Positions 34,222-43,520 are shown, numbered from the stretch's first letter. The stretch is 64,000 bases of DNA from Massilia sp. UBA2604 (GCA_002339265.1 DDKG01000075.1:1-64000); one strand, 5' to 3'. A program made the numbers and translations. Notes: generated from the sequence alone by a model not told the origin.

Positions 34222-36300
34222 TTACTTGCCAGCGCCCTTGTACAGGCCGCGGTGATCGACCGCCTTGGCGGCGAAGTCCAGGCGGCACTTCCAGGTCACG
34301 CCATCGACTTCGAAGCCAGCTTCGCTTTCGATGACCGGACCTTCAGCGCCGTCCAGGTAGCAGTACTCGACGGTGTCGATCTGGCTGTTGCTGCTTGCCA
34401 GGTACCAGGCCGCGTCGCTGATCGAATCGAGAATCGGCTCGACGATCGGTTCGACCGCAGTGCGGCCGCCGGTGCGGAATTCGTTCACGTCACCTTGCTT
34501 GGCCGGCACATAGTTCGAGCTGGTCAACTGATAGGCGTCCTGCTCCAGCGATGCCGGCACGATCAGGAAGTTCGGCGCCAGGTTCAGCTCCTCGTCCTGG
34601 AGTCCTTTCTGCAGGCGCATCGCCGTACGGCCAGCCTTCAGCGCGGCCAGGGACAATGCCGAACCTGCGCCCGAGCCGCTGTTCTTGTGGTCAGCATGGA
34701 ACAGTTCCTTGCCATCGCCCATCGGCGCGTTGCCGGTCAGCTGGCTATATACCAGGCGGTTCTCCAGGCGACTGGAGCTGGCGCCGAATGCGGTAACCAG
34801 GCGCTCGAATGCGCGCAGGTCGTCGTTGACGATGGCCTGGCGGGACAGCGACACCATGCGGCCGAAGGTCACCAGCTTGTAGCTGTCGCCGCCATCCTGC
34901 ATCGTGCCGTACTTGAATTCGCCATGCTCGTTGGTCTGGAGCAGGTTTGGCGCAGCCGACAGCTGAACGATGTTGATGTTCTTGAAGTCGGGGGCGTTCG
35001 GCGCGCGGCGAGCCCACTGCGTGTAGGTGCCCAGGTTTTCCTCGTAGCCAGCGCGCATGCGCTTGTTGGCGACGTTGGCGAACAGGTTGGCGAAGTCGCT
35101 GGTGCCGTGCATGCCCGAGCGGAAGTGCAAGATCTGCTGCGCCAGGCGCAGCCGGTCCATACCACGAGTGTTGACGCCAGCCGATTCGAGGAACTCGCGG
35201 CCGATTTCCAGCAGGCCCATGCCACGGTACTGGCGACCGTTGTCGGTCAGCTTGCTGCCGGAATGGACGCGATGCATGATCGCTTCTTCCATGCCGGCCA
35301 TGCGGGTCTCGTGCTCGCTGCCGACCAGCTGCACGCGCACGTTCTGGTGGCCACCGCGGGCCGCGTCATTGCGGGCCATCTCGTCCAGCACGGCGCTGCG
35401 TGCCTGATCGATCGAGTTGCCGCCGCGGATCAGGCCCGCAGCCAGGTTGCTCACGCCATGGCGTGCGCACAGTTCGGTGATGTCGGCGGCGCGGGTCGCG
35501 GCGTCGGCAGCAGCGCGGGCTGCCAGATCGTCAGCAGCAGGAGCAGCCGGGGTGGCTGCGCCCGCTGGCGCGCCAACTGGAGCTGGCGCTGGCGCCGAGC
35601 GAACTGGATCGACAGGCGCAGGATTCTGGGCGCCCGGCTGGGTAGCAATAGTCATGTTGTCTTCCTGGTTGGTTGAAGCGGTTTGGGCGGGCGCCCGAGT
35701 GATGAATTCACATGGATGGCCGTTCGTTGGTGCACTGCGCGAACTTGCGCCGGCGTCAAACGGGACGGTGACAAAACTGATTTCGTACGGCTCCCACGAC
35801 ACGGCGCGATACAGCGGCACATTAATGCCGTCGGTGCGGTCGATCGCTCGAATGATTTCGTACTTGGCAACGCGGTAGGTAAAGCTGATCGAACGGATGA
35901 TGCCGGCCTTGATGTCCGACACAATGCCGGCCAGCTCGGGACGAGTCGACAAACGTAGCGTTGCACTGCCCGCGCCGTTCTGGATGCTGCCTCGGATAGC
36001 GACACCGATAATCGATGCGATGCCGTCATGAATACGATGGTTGTCGATCACCTGAACGACGCCGGCGTCGAAGCGAGACATGTCGACTGCTTCAGGGGTG
36101 ACGACCAGTTCCTCGTCGTACTGGGTATCGCTATACCAGTCATAGCGGCGACCCATCGCACCGGTCGTCCAGACCACATCGATCGTGTTATCGGCCTCGT
36201 TGAAAGTAGCCGGGACCAGCTCTGCGGCACGCGAGAGCGGCGGCATGTTGCGCGGGTCGTTAGCGGACCGGGTTTGCTGGGTAATGGTGGGCGTCGTCAT
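34222..36300 (-). CDS. Prohead protease-major capsid protein fusion
   Basis: The 692-residue product begins at the ATG at 36300. Residues 30-190 form an HK97-type (U35) prohead protease: the histidine is in VIDNHRIHDG and the serine in IRSISFTYRV, followed by EPYEISFVTVPFD. A proline/alanine-rich linker (about 215-260) leads to a scaffold-like helical region. The capsid domain then runs from about 330 (MHRVHSGSKLTDNGRQYRGM) to the end. Self-cleavage would release protease and scaffold from the coat. No separate protease or scaffold gene is present. Confidence 0.88.
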   Translation of the reverse strand: MTTPTITQQTRSANDPRNMPPLSRAAELVPATFNEADNTIDVVWTTGAMGRRYDWYSDTQYDEELVVTPEAVDMSRFDAGVVQVIDNHRIHDGIASIIGVAIRGSIQNGAGSATLRLSTRPELAGIVSDIKAGIIRSISFTYRVAKYEIIRAIDRTDGINVPLYRAVSWEPYEISFVTVPFDAGASSRSAPTNGHPCEFITRAPAQTASTNQEDNMTIATQPGAQNPAPVDPVRSAPAPAPVGAPAGAATPAAPAADDLAARAAADAATRAADITELCARHGVSNLAAGLIRGGNSIDQARSAVLDEMARNDAARGGHQNVRVQLVGSEHETRMAGMEEAIMHRVHSGSKLTDNGRQYRGMGLLEIGREFLESAGVNTRGMDRLRLAQQILHFRSGMHGTSDFANLFANVANKRMRAGYEENLGTYTQWARRAPNAPDFKNINIVQLSAAPNLLQTNEHGEFKYGTMQDGGDSYKLVTFGRMVSLSRQAIVNDDLRAFERLVTAFGASSSRLENRLVYSQLTGNAPMGDGKELFHADHKNSGSGAGSALSLAALKAGRTAMRLQKGLQDEELNLAPNFLIVPASLEQDAYQLTSSNYVPAKQGDVNEFRTGGRTAVEPIVEPILDSISDAAWYLASSNSQIDTVEYCYLDGAEGPVIESEAGFEVDGVTWKCRLDFAAKAVDHRGLYKGAGK

Positions 36301-36364
36301 GCAGCCCACTCTACGTATTGCACTGTCTCAATTCTCGGAAAACTGAGACAATTTTTCGGCAGTG

Positions 36365-36544
36365 CTACTTTTCGTTGTTCGACGCGTAGTAGCGGCCACC
36401 TTCGAGGACCATGCTCTTCGCTGGGTACGCCGAAGAGAGTGGCGGCAGCTCACTCTGCGCGCCGCTATCTTTCTGCGCCGCTGGGTCCGATGATGTCCGC
36501 TTGACCTGCTCCCGCACGACCTGGTTGTCTGCAATATTGATCAT
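36365..36544 (-). CDS. Small head-region protein
   Basis: A 59-residue frame (MINIADNQVVREQVKRTSSD at the start) begins where the fibre-like gene upstream ends and stops about 65 bases ahead of the capsid fusion start. It is polar and probably disordered. Tight packing supports it as a gene. Function unknown. Confidence 0.6.
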   Translation of the reverse strand: MINIADNQVVREQVKRTSSDPAAQKDSGAQSELPPLSSAYPAKSMVLEGGRYYASNNEK

Positions 36545-37959
36545 CAGGGGTCGACCTCGTTAAACCAAGTTGTTTTGTCGAAGCGCTCGCCATTCGCGCA
36601 GGACACTCGCGCGACCCAACGCCAGTCGTCCGGCAATTCGCCTGCGGAGTCGCCGAGCTTCACAACCACGAAGGTGCGCTCGGCTCCGTCGATTGTGGCA
36701 ACCTGAATCTCGGGCCCTTCCAACACCTCAACGCCATAGGCCAGCGCGACAACCTTGCCCTGGACAGCAATCGTATTCCGGTCCCGCAGTTCGTTGGTGA
36801 TATCTGCAGCGTAGTAGCTGATCTCGTCCCGGTCCCTGTCCACCTTCCATTTTGAGCCGTCCTTGACTGGTACTTTCACATCCATCTCTCTGATCCTTAT
36901 TCTTTTTCCACTTCCTTCGAATACGACGACCCGGCTACCAATTCCTTCAAACACCACCACCCTGCTCCCGCCACCGTCGAACACTACGACGCGAGACGAG
37001 TGCACCTCTGAAATATCGAGCGCTGCCACAGTCCTGGCCGTTGATGCGAGCGCCGTGCCAGCGAGGATCGACGACAGAGCACCTTCGACCGCCACGCTGG
37101 CCGTCGCCGCAAGCGTGGCGCCGGCCAGTATTTTCGATAGCGCTCCTTCGATGCCGTCAGGACCAGGCAGCTTGGCCTCGACGGAGGCGCTGGCTGCGAG
37201 CACGGCCGGCGTCAGGGCCTTAATCAGGCCAGCGTTCGACGAAAGCGCGGCCACCGACGCCAGTGTTGCCGGAGTAAGAACCCTAGAGAGCGCGACCCCG
37301 ACCCCCGTCTCAGCAGCGCTGCTGATTGCTGCGGCCTCCAGCGTCGCGCTCAGCGTTGCAGCGATCGCGTCGACAGTCTCCTCGATCGGCTCAACCGCGA
37401 AGTTGTCGACTCGGATCTGGTTTGCGGACGCGCTCGCCATACGGAAGCCGGCATACCCGGCCGCGGTGATATTGCTGTCCGTGATTGGGCCGACTACGAC
37501 GACACCGTCCAGAAGGACAGTGAGCTGGTCGCCCTTCATGCGAAGGGTCAGCTTCGGCTCGGCCCCAGCGGGGGCACTGTAAGCAACCGACGAAAGTGTT
37601 ACGGTTGCGCCATTGATGAATCGCGCGAGGACGATCCCGGACCCGTTGTTGACGATTCGGGCCTGGTAGAACGTCAGGGCCGCGCTACCGGGTCCCGCCA
37701 TTCGGCCGCAGACGCCGACAGATGGCGACCCGCTGCCAGTGGCGAAATAAAGCGATGCGCTTACATCGTAATCCGCCGTCGGAGGCTGTACGTCGTCACG
37801 GCAATAAACCGTGGTGTCGGTATTACTCTGGTAGACGCGGCCACCGAGCAGCATTGCTCTGCCCGCCTGGCTGGTCGACCTTACCCAGTTCGCAGAATAT
37901 GATTCCAGGAACTGGTTGTCTGGACCATCAAATGCGTCGAGAATGAACGGGGTCGCCAT
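36544..37959 (-). CDS. Repeat-containing head fibre/decoration-like protein
   Basis: The 471-residue protein has an N-terminal beta-sandwich (about 1-190) resembling a lectin/laminin-G-like fold. An alanine-rich helical array follows (about 195-310) of near-repeats such as ALSKILAGATLAATASVAVEG. Three tandem copies of SRVVVFEGxG come next (about 318-350), then a mixed C-terminal domain. A long repeat-bearing protein between portal and capsid genes is unusual for a siphovirus and suggests a capsid fibre or decoration. I do not recognise the family as a whole. Confidence 0.6.
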   Translation of the reverse strand: MATPFILDAFDGPDNQFLESYSANWVRSTSQAGRAMLLGGRVYQSNTDTTVYCRDDVQPPTADYDVSASLYFATGSGSPSVGVCGRMAGPGSAALTFYQARIVNNGSGIVLARFINGATVTLSSVAYSAPAGAEPKLTLRMKGDQLTVLLDGVVVVGPITDSNITAAGYAGFRMASASANQIRVDNFAVEPIEETVDAIAATLSATLEAAAISSAAETGVGVALSRVLTPATLASVAALSSNAGLIKALTPAVLAASASVEAKLPGPDGIEGALSKILAGATLAATASVAVEGALSSILAGTALASTARTVAALDISEVHSSRVVVFDGGGSRVVVFEGIGSRVVVFEGSGKRIRIREMDVKVPVKDGSKWKVDRDRDEISYYAADITNELRDRNTIAVQGKVVALAYGVEVLEGPEIQVATIDGAERTFVVVKLGDSAGELPDDWRWVARVSCANGERFDKTTWFNEVDP

Positions 37960-37962
37960 GTC

Positions 37963-38340
37963 CTACGGGTGGTTGGAGCGCCAGGTGATGTTGTCGAGGA
38001 TGTCACCGAAGCTCGCGTCGTTCACGAAGTCGACGTCGATCGCACGGCGAGCCAGAGCATCGCGCATCAGGGCAACCGCTGTCGGGTCCATCTCGACCAC
38101 CAAGGTTTCGCGCGCCACGATTGGCAGCGCATCGAGTCGCGGGTCGACGGCCATCCTGGCCAGCGCATCGTCGCTCACCATAGTGACCTCCACTAGGCCC
38201 CAGTTATTCAACGGCATGCCGTTTGCATCCGATGGCATCGACCAGGCGAAGTCCGCCCGGTATTCAGCCGGGACGGGGCGGAACTCGTCGACGTCCGCCT
38301 CACCGGTGCCCAGGATGTCGGTCAGGTAGTAGCGCTTCAT
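37963..38340 (-). CDS. Phage protein of unknown function in the portal-capsid interval
   Basis: The 125-residue soluble protein (MKRYYLTDILGTGEADVDEF) has no recognised domain. Near the end it carries VNDASFGDILDNITWRS. It overlaps the stop of the next gene upstream by one base and precedes the fibre-like gene by 3 bases, so the three genes at 36544-38759 form a coupled cassette. A chaperone or small structural role is possible. Confidence 0.65.
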   Translation of the reverse strand: MKRYYLTDILGTGEADVDEFRPVPAEYRADFAWSMPSDANGMPLNNWGLVEVTMVSDDALARMAVDPRLDALPIVARETLVVEMDPTAVALMRDALARRAIDVDFVNDASFGDILDNITWRSNHP

Positions 38341-38759
38341 CAGGCGTTACCATCGGTTTGCGTGAACGTGGTAACCGAGATCGCCTGGCCCTGCGCGAGG
38401 TTCAGGTTATCGACCGTCATGTCAGCTGTGGCGTCGCCAGTGGCGCCGACCTTCCCTTGGAGGTGGCAGGCAGCTCCGGTCGAATCCATGATGGCGAAGT
38501 GTCCGATGTTCGTGCCTGCGCCTGCGGCTGCGGCACCTGCACCGGACCAACTGCCAGCGAACGCCTTCGAGCCATTCGCGGCCTGAGCCATCCAGTCGGA
38601 TGGAAGGGCCAGCTCGGCAAGCAGCGTGCCGGAGCGCGCTGCAGCGCAGCTGGCCGGCTGGCCGCCGCTGTAGAATCGCAGCTTCGGCGATGCGCCAATA
38701 GTTTGCTCGATCGCGTCGAGGCGGGCGTTGCGCACCGCGACGGAAAACTGCTGGGCCAT
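38340..38759 (-). CDS. Phage structural-like protein, portal-capsid interval
   Basis: The 139-residue protein starts MAQQFSVAVRNARLDAIEQTIG. It contains a glycine/alanine-rich SWSGAGAAAAGAGTNIGHF stretch near residue 69. Its end is beta-rich (VDNLNLAQGQAISVTTFTQTDGNA). The sequence looks like small fibre or decoration proteins of Betaproteobacteria phages. Assignment is weak. Confidence 0.6.
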   Translation of the reverse strand: MAQQFSVAVRNARLDAIEQTIGASPKLRFYSGGQPASCAAARSGTLLAELALPSDWMAQAANGSKAFAGSWSGAGAAAAGAGTNIGHFAIMDSTGAACHLQGKVGATGDATADMTVDNLNLAQGQAISVTTFTQTDGNA

Positions 38760-38810
38760 AGTTCTTCCTTAAAAATTAAATCGATGGTTCTTATGTAGCT
38801 GTGGCCCGCG

Positions 38811-40292
38811 TCATGCAGGCTGGGCAGCCGCCTCGTCCGTGCCTTTGTCGGCGGTAGGGAGATTGCCACGCTGCATGAACAGCACCACATCCAGGATGCC
38901 CATGTCGCGCAGCCGGTCTATATCGGCCTTCATCTCAGCATGGACGACCTCAGGGTCGTAGCCGCGCTGCCGGATCTTCTCGCTGATGCTGCACAGGCCG
39001 GCAGCGATCTCGGCCTGGTCGGCCTTCACTTCCTGTTCCGGGTTGACGTAGTCCCACTTGGGTGGACTGAAGTCGACCGCCTTGTCGGCTACCTTGATAA
39101 GGTGCGCCAGGTACGCATGTTCGACAAAGGCGTCGTGGATCGGGACCAGCAGCTTGGGAATGAGGGTCAGCCATTGCATCTGCCGGACCGAACGCCGGAA
39201 GTCCAGGATGCGTACCCGCGCGCCACTGAAATTGACTTGGTTCAGATCACCCGTCATCAAATGGTACGGAACGCCGATGCCGGCAGCGATCAGGTGCAGG
39301 GCAAACTTGACGTACTCCACGTAGCCCGGCGCGGCCTTCGGCTCGACGACGGTGAAGTTGAGCCCGTTCGGCATCCCGAAAATGTTTCCGCCGCCCAGCT
39401 CGCCCAGGTCACGCACGCCACCACCCTGCGACTCGCCCGCACCGCCCATCGACGCCGGATTGTCCATCGCATTCATGTCGCCGCTTGCCAGGACCGACAA
39501 GCGGCTTTCCAGGTTCTTGCGTGCGATCTCGGCGTCCTCGTACAGCTGCAGGTCGCGCACACGGGCGATCACCGGAGCGAGGCGCGTGAAGCCTCGCCCC
39601 TGGCCCGGCCGAGCCGGGTTGAACAGGTGGATGATCTGGTTCGCAGGAACGCGCTGGCTTTGCGCGCGGCCCCGAGCGACAGCGATATCGCCGGGATGCT
39701 GGTCCCACAGGTAGTAGGCGGCGACGGCGCCCAGCATGTCGTACTCGATTCCGTTGACGATCTGGTTGCCGTTGAGTGTGCCGGAGCGGGCGCTGTCGAG
39801 CCAGTCGATCTCAAGCAGCTGCAGCTGAAGCGGCACAGGCAAGCCATCGGAGACTCGGCGCGTGCGCTTGCGCACCAGCACCTCACCGTCCTGCTCCATG
39901 GCCCAGTATGCGGCTTTGATCAGGCCAAAGTAGTCGAAGCGGCCGTCGGCGTCGCAAACCTTCCACCAGTCCTTGAGCAACTGGTTGATCCGAACCCGCT
40001 CCGGGCCGGTGGCGCGGGGGATGATGCCCTCACCGACCGTAGCCGCGACCAGGCCGTCCAGGCCTGCCCAGATGTAGGGAACGTTCTGCACCAGGGCGCG
40101 CGCCTTCACGCGCAGCGTACGGGCGTCCGCCTGGTGGTCTGCATTGGCGCTCGCGCCGGCGCGGCGCGGCCGCCAGCTGTCACGAGGACTGGCCGCCTCG
40201 TAAGCGCGCTGCAGCTGCCGGCGCGCGAAGTGCCGGGCAATGCCGGCGTGCGGGTTCACGTAGCCAATGATGCGGTCGATGATGTTGCGCAT
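38811..40292 (-). CDS. Portal protein (lambda gpB family)
   Basis: The 493-residue protein matches the lambda-type portal. It has an early ADARTLRVKARALVQNVPYIWAGLDG, the clip/stem section with LEIDWLDS, and the conserved GVPYHLMTGDLNQVNFSGARV near residue 345. It would form the dodecameric DNA entry ring. It overlaps the gpW-like gene stop upstream by one base. Confidence 0.93.
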   Translation of the reverse strand: MRNIIDRIIGYVNPHAGIARHFARRQLQRAYEAASPRDSWRPRRAGASANADHQADARTLRVKARALVQNVPYIWAGLDGLVAATVGEGIIPRATGPERVRINQLLKDWWKVCDADGRFDYFGLIKAAYWAMEQDGEVLVRKRTRRVSDGLPVPLQLQLLEIDWLDSARSGTLNGNQIVNGIEYDMLGAVAAYYLWDQHPGDIAVARGRAQSQRVPANQIIHLFNPARPGQGRGFTRLAPVIARVRDLQLYEDAEIARKNLESRLSVLASGDMNAMDNPASMGGAGESQGGGVRDLGELGGGNIFGMPNGLNFTVVEPKAAPGYVEYVKFALHLIAAGIGVPYHLMTGDLNQVNFSGARVRILDFRRSVRQMQWLTLIPKLLVPIHDAFVEHAYLAHLIKVADKAVDFSPPKWDYVNPEQEVKADQAEIAAGLCSISEKIRQRGYDPEVVHAEMKADIDRLRDMGILDVVLFMQRGNLPTADKGTDEAAAQPA

Positions 40293-40504
40293 CAGTCGCC
40301 CCTGCTCGTGGTGAAACCGAAGCGGAGCACGCGGGGACCACGATTTTGCAGGCTGCCGTTGAGGACTCGCGCAGCGTGGTCGCGCGCCGCGATCATTTCT
40401 GCGGTGCTTTGGTAGACGATGCTGCGTCCATCGAACACCACCGACTTAGCGCCGGAGGCGATCGCGGCATCCAGCGCGTCGAGGTCATGTTGAGAGATAG
40501 CCAT
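40292..40504 (-). CDS. Head-tail joining protein (gpW-like)
   Basis: The 70-residue protein (MAISQHDLDALDAAIASGAKSVVFDGRSIVYQS) has the length and plan of gpW: an N-terminal helix, a beta hairpin around VVFDGRSIVYQST, then a second helix. It lies between terminase and portal genes as gpW does in lambda. It is needed to complete heads before tail attachment. Confidence 0.8.
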   Translation of the reverse strand: MAISQHDLDALDAAIASGAKSVVFDGRSIVYQSTAEMIAARDHAARVLNGSLQNRGPRVLRFGFTTSRGD

Positions 40505-40551
40505 GCGCTAACGGTAGCGGCCTGGCTGTCTCATTTCTCGGAAAAGTGAGA

Positions 40552-40908
40552 TTACTTTTTGCCGCCTGGGGTCTTGATGATCCGGTAGACGGACGCCCTG
40601 CTGATATTCAGCCGGCGGGCGACCTCCGTCGCGTTGCGCCCATCGAACATGCGCAGGACTTCATGCATGATTCGATCACGCTCCGCTTTCGGCCGGCGCG
40701 GAATGTAGGTCTCGATCCCGGCAAACTCCCGCCGTGCCATCTGCTTGAGCTCGGCTGCGCGCTCCTTCATCTCCGGAAACTCGATTGCGATAAACGCAAA
40801 AATCGAATCGATCAGGTCGGGATCATCGAGCAGCTCCGTCGTCACCACTGTCTCCCGACTGGCCGGCGCGGCTGAGGGAGTTGGTTCGATTGCGGTTTCG
40901 GTTTCCAT
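40552..40908 (-). CDS. Mor-family transcription activator-like protein
   Basis: The ATG at 40908 gives 118 residues. The middle part (FAGIETYIPRRPKAERDRIMHEVL) and the C-terminal helix-turn-helix (FDGRNATEVARRLNISRASVYRIIK) match the Mor/C family that activates middle or late promoters in Mu. Its first 67 bases overlap the end of the large terminase gene in another frame. That is an odd place for a regulator, within the late genes themselves. Confidence 0.8.
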   Translation of the reverse strand: METETAIEPTPSAAPASRETVVTTELLDDPDLIDSIFAFIAIEFPEMKERAAELKQMARREFAGIETYIPRRPKAERDRIMHEVLRMFDGRNATEVARRLNISRASVYRIIKTPGGKK

Positions 40909-42821
40909 GGTTCTTGTGCTTGTAGTGGTGCTGCGGTTGATACGGGTGCAATCGGGTTGGTGACCGGAGAATCGATCGACAGCGGGTCGCTGAACAGGTC
41001 GGGCGTGCTCGGCACGATAATCTCGCGCACCAGCTGCCACTGGGTGGCTGTCTTCTTGTGCAGGCCAAGGTAGTGTGCCGCGGCCAGGTTGTAGACCATC
41101 AGGTCGCCAGCCTCGTTGCGATCGTTCTTCTTCTTTTCCCAGACGCGCACCTTGCGGCCACGCTTCCAGACCGTGACGCTGTACTCCGCCGTCAGCTGAT
41201 CGTAGTATTCGTCCGGCAGGCCTTCTGGGAAGTGGGTCGCACCCGGACCATCCGCCCGACTGTAGCGGCTTGCCAGGTAGTCCTTCGCGGTGTCTGTGCC
41301 GATAAGCCACATCTTGGCGCCGTGCGGCATGACCTTGCCCATCCAGTTCACGTCAACCAGCGTCGGCTTTACGGCAAGGATCGGCTTGTTCGAGGTGGAT
41401 GCGCCCTTGATCGCGTAGATGTGCCGGTGCTGGCGGGTGCGCGTGAAGTTGTATACCTCGTTGGTGTGGGCCCCGCCGGAGTCGATGAACACCGCCGCTA
41501 TACCGACGTCGCGTCCGCCCGCGTGCCGATACTTCCCCTTCAGCAGCACGTCGAGCTTGTCCCAGGTTGCCTGCTCGGCCGGCGACCCCCACACCACCTG
41601 GTAGTCGACGATCCAGTCCTCCATGCCCTCGCCCCACGAGACTACCTTGAGCTCGAGGCGGTCGATCTGGGTATCGACCGCGCCCGTCAGCAGCAGGCCG
41701 CCCATGGGCACCGTACCGAGCTTGTAGCCGCCCGCGCGCTCCTTCAGCTCAGATGCCTTTGTCTGTTCCTTCTTCCGCTCCCAGCAGCGCGCCAGGCGCG
41801 TGTTGTAGAACACGATCATCAGCTCGTCGCTGCCCTCGTCCAGTTTCGCACGTGCAGCTCGGTATTCCAGCAGCAGCGACTTCCACGGCAACCAACCGTA
41901 CGGCGCGAACATCGCGCTGATGGTGAAGCTCTCGGTCTCGCCGTCACCAGGCACGCCGATCGACCACGCGCCGCGAGCGAACATCCGGTTCTTGTCCGTC
42001 TCGTACATCATTGCGCCGCACTCCGCGCACGGATAGCAAGCGCAGCCGGCATCATCCTCTTGGAGGCGCTCGAACACCAGCGGCTGCTCGTGACCGCAAT
42101 GCACGCAGTCGGCCAGCGCCTCGCGCCTCGTTCCCTGCTTAAAGAGGCCCTCAATGATCGAGCGGCCAGCGATCGTCGGCGAGCTGGGGAAGTAGCTCTT
42201 GCGGTTGCGCTCGAACGTCGTCTGGCGCGCCTTCGCCAGGGCGACGGGATCGCCCTCCCCGTTGACGTTTGCATGGGCGCGGTCGACCTCGTCGAAAAGA
42301 ACTCGACGCGCAGGGATCTCGGAGAGGTTGGCAGCAGCGCCGGCCGTCACGATGTACAGCGACCCGCCGATGTATTCCTTGGTGTCGAGCGTGTTGACGG
42401 AGTCACGCGAACGGGGCGCCGCGACACGCTCACGCACGGGCGGCACTGCCGCGATGGTCTTGCTCACCCGTGCACTGGTACGCTTTGCCAGCTTGCCAGT
42501 CGGCATGATCCACAGGAAGTTTGCTGGCGACTGGTGCACCGAGCAGCTGAACCAGTTCAAGCCGACCTGGGTCTTGAGCATCTGCGACGCACCCATGAGG
42601 GCGACCATCTTGCAGGGATGGCTATCTGACAGGGCGCGCATCACCTCGCGGGCGTGCGGCGTCCGATCAGTACGGTACTTGCCCGACTCGTTCGCACCAG
42701 ACTCCTTCGGAATGATCATGTGCTCATCAGACCAGGCGTCGACGGTCATGTTCGGATCGGGCAGCAACCCGCGCGCGATCGCCGGGCAAACGACTTCTGC
42801 TGCTGGCGTGAGACCAATCAT
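40842..42821 (-). CDS. terL: Terminase large subunit (gpA family)
   Basis: The 659-residue packaging motor has a Walker A variant MGASQMLKT (about 76-84) and Walker B VLFDEVD (174-180). A zinc-like cluster follows (CVHCGHEQPL and CYPCAEC, about 238-270). The C-terminal nuclease carries GAVDTQIDRLELKVV with an acidic metal site. This is the lambda gpA/PF05876 type, associated with cos-cutting phages. It overlaps the small subunit gene by four bases. Confidence 0.95.
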   Translation of the reverse strand: MIGLTPAAEVVCPAIARGLLPDPNMTVDAWSDEHMIIPKESGANESGKYRTDRTPHAREVMRALSDSHPCKMVALMGASQMLKTQVGLNWFSCSVHQSPANFLWIMPTGKLAKRTSARVSKTIAAVPPVRERVAAPRSRDSVNTLDTKEYIGGSLYIVTAGAAANLSEIPARRVLFDEVDRAHANVNGEGDPVALAKARQTTFERNRKSYFPSSPTIAGRSIIEGLFKQGTRREALADCVHCGHEQPLVFERLQEDDAGCACYPCAECGAMMYETDKNRMFARGAWSIGVPGDGETESFTISAMFAPYGWLPWKSLLLEYRAARAKLDEGSDELMIVFYNTRLARCWERKKEQTKASELKERAGGYKLGTVPMGGLLLTGAVDTQIDRLELKVVSWGEGMEDWIVDYQVVWGSPAEQATWDKLDVLLKGKYRHAGGRDVGIAAVFIDSGGAHTNEVYNFTRTRQHRHIYAIKGASTSNKPILAVKPTLVDVNWMGKVMPHGAKMWLIGTDTAKDYLASRYSRADGPGATHFPEGLPDEYYDQLTAEYSVTVWKRGRKVRVWEKKKNDRNEAGDLMVYNLAAAHYLGLHKKTATQWQLVREIIVPSTPDLFSDPLSIDSPVTNPIAPVSTAAPLQAQEPWKPKPQSNQLPQPRRPVGRQW

Positions 42822-43387
42822 CCGACGTGCTCCCCCAGCTGCACGTCCAGGCGCTCACCGAACGTATGCGCCATGCTCTCAAGCAGCGCGCGCATCTCGC
42901 GCTCGATCACGTCCTCGCACTCCTCGGCGGTACGCAACGGCGCCACATCAGCCGCGATGCGGCGGGCGCAGTTCATCAACCCGTCGCGCAATGCGCGCGC
43001 CGCCTCGAATGCAACCGCGTCGACGTCGGACTTGAGCAAGAACTGGCCAGACATCTCGGCCAGCTTGATCTCTGCGGCAGCAGCCTCCGCTGCCTCCCGG
43101 CGTGCGCGGCTCGAATCGTAGCTGGGCGCCTTCGCCGGCTTGACCTCGGACTCCGCACCTCCCGCACCCGCCGGGGTGCTGGCGGGCGCCTCATTTGCCA
43201 TGGGGGCAGGTCGTTGGCTGTTGGCGCGCGGGCGGGTGTGCTTCTGGTACAGGTGCGTCGCGTAGTCCGGGTCGACCTTCCCGTCGGTCACCGGGATCCC
43301 GCACCTGGTCACCGCTTCGTACGCGGACTGGCGCGAGATGCCCACCAGCTTGGCCCACTCGGCGATGGTTGTCAGGTTTTGCGTCAT
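42818..43387 (-). CDS. terS: Terminase small subunit (Nu1-like)
   Basis: The 189-residue protein opens with a winged helix-turn-helix (LTTIAEWAKLVGISRQSAYEAV, about residues 5-26). A disordered proline-rich linker and a long helix (SRARREAAEAAAAEIKLAE) lead to a C-terminal large-subunit contact region. This is the Nu1 plan. The 133 bases upstream (43388-43520) are noncoding and hold a C/G run (about 43491-43517), which is where a cos site would be expected. Confidence 0.85.
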   Translation of the reverse strand: MTQNLTTIAEWAKLVGISRQSAYEAVTRCGIPVTDGKVDPDYATHLYQKHTRPRANSQRPAPMANEAPASTPAGAGGAESEVKPAKAPSYDSSRARREAAEAAAAEIKLAEMSGQFLLKSDVDAVAFEAARALRDGLMNCARRIAADVAPLRTAEECEDVIEREMRALLESMAHTFGERLDVQLGEHVG

Positions 43388-43520
43388 GTCGATTCGTTGT
43401 CAGGTCGTTTGTCAGGAAATGTTTTTTGGTTCCGCTAGTGCGATGACGTGGCCTGAATTACCCTTGCCCGCCCTACCCTAGGAAGAACCTAACCCCCGGG
43501 GGTGGGGGCCGGCCGGGGCA

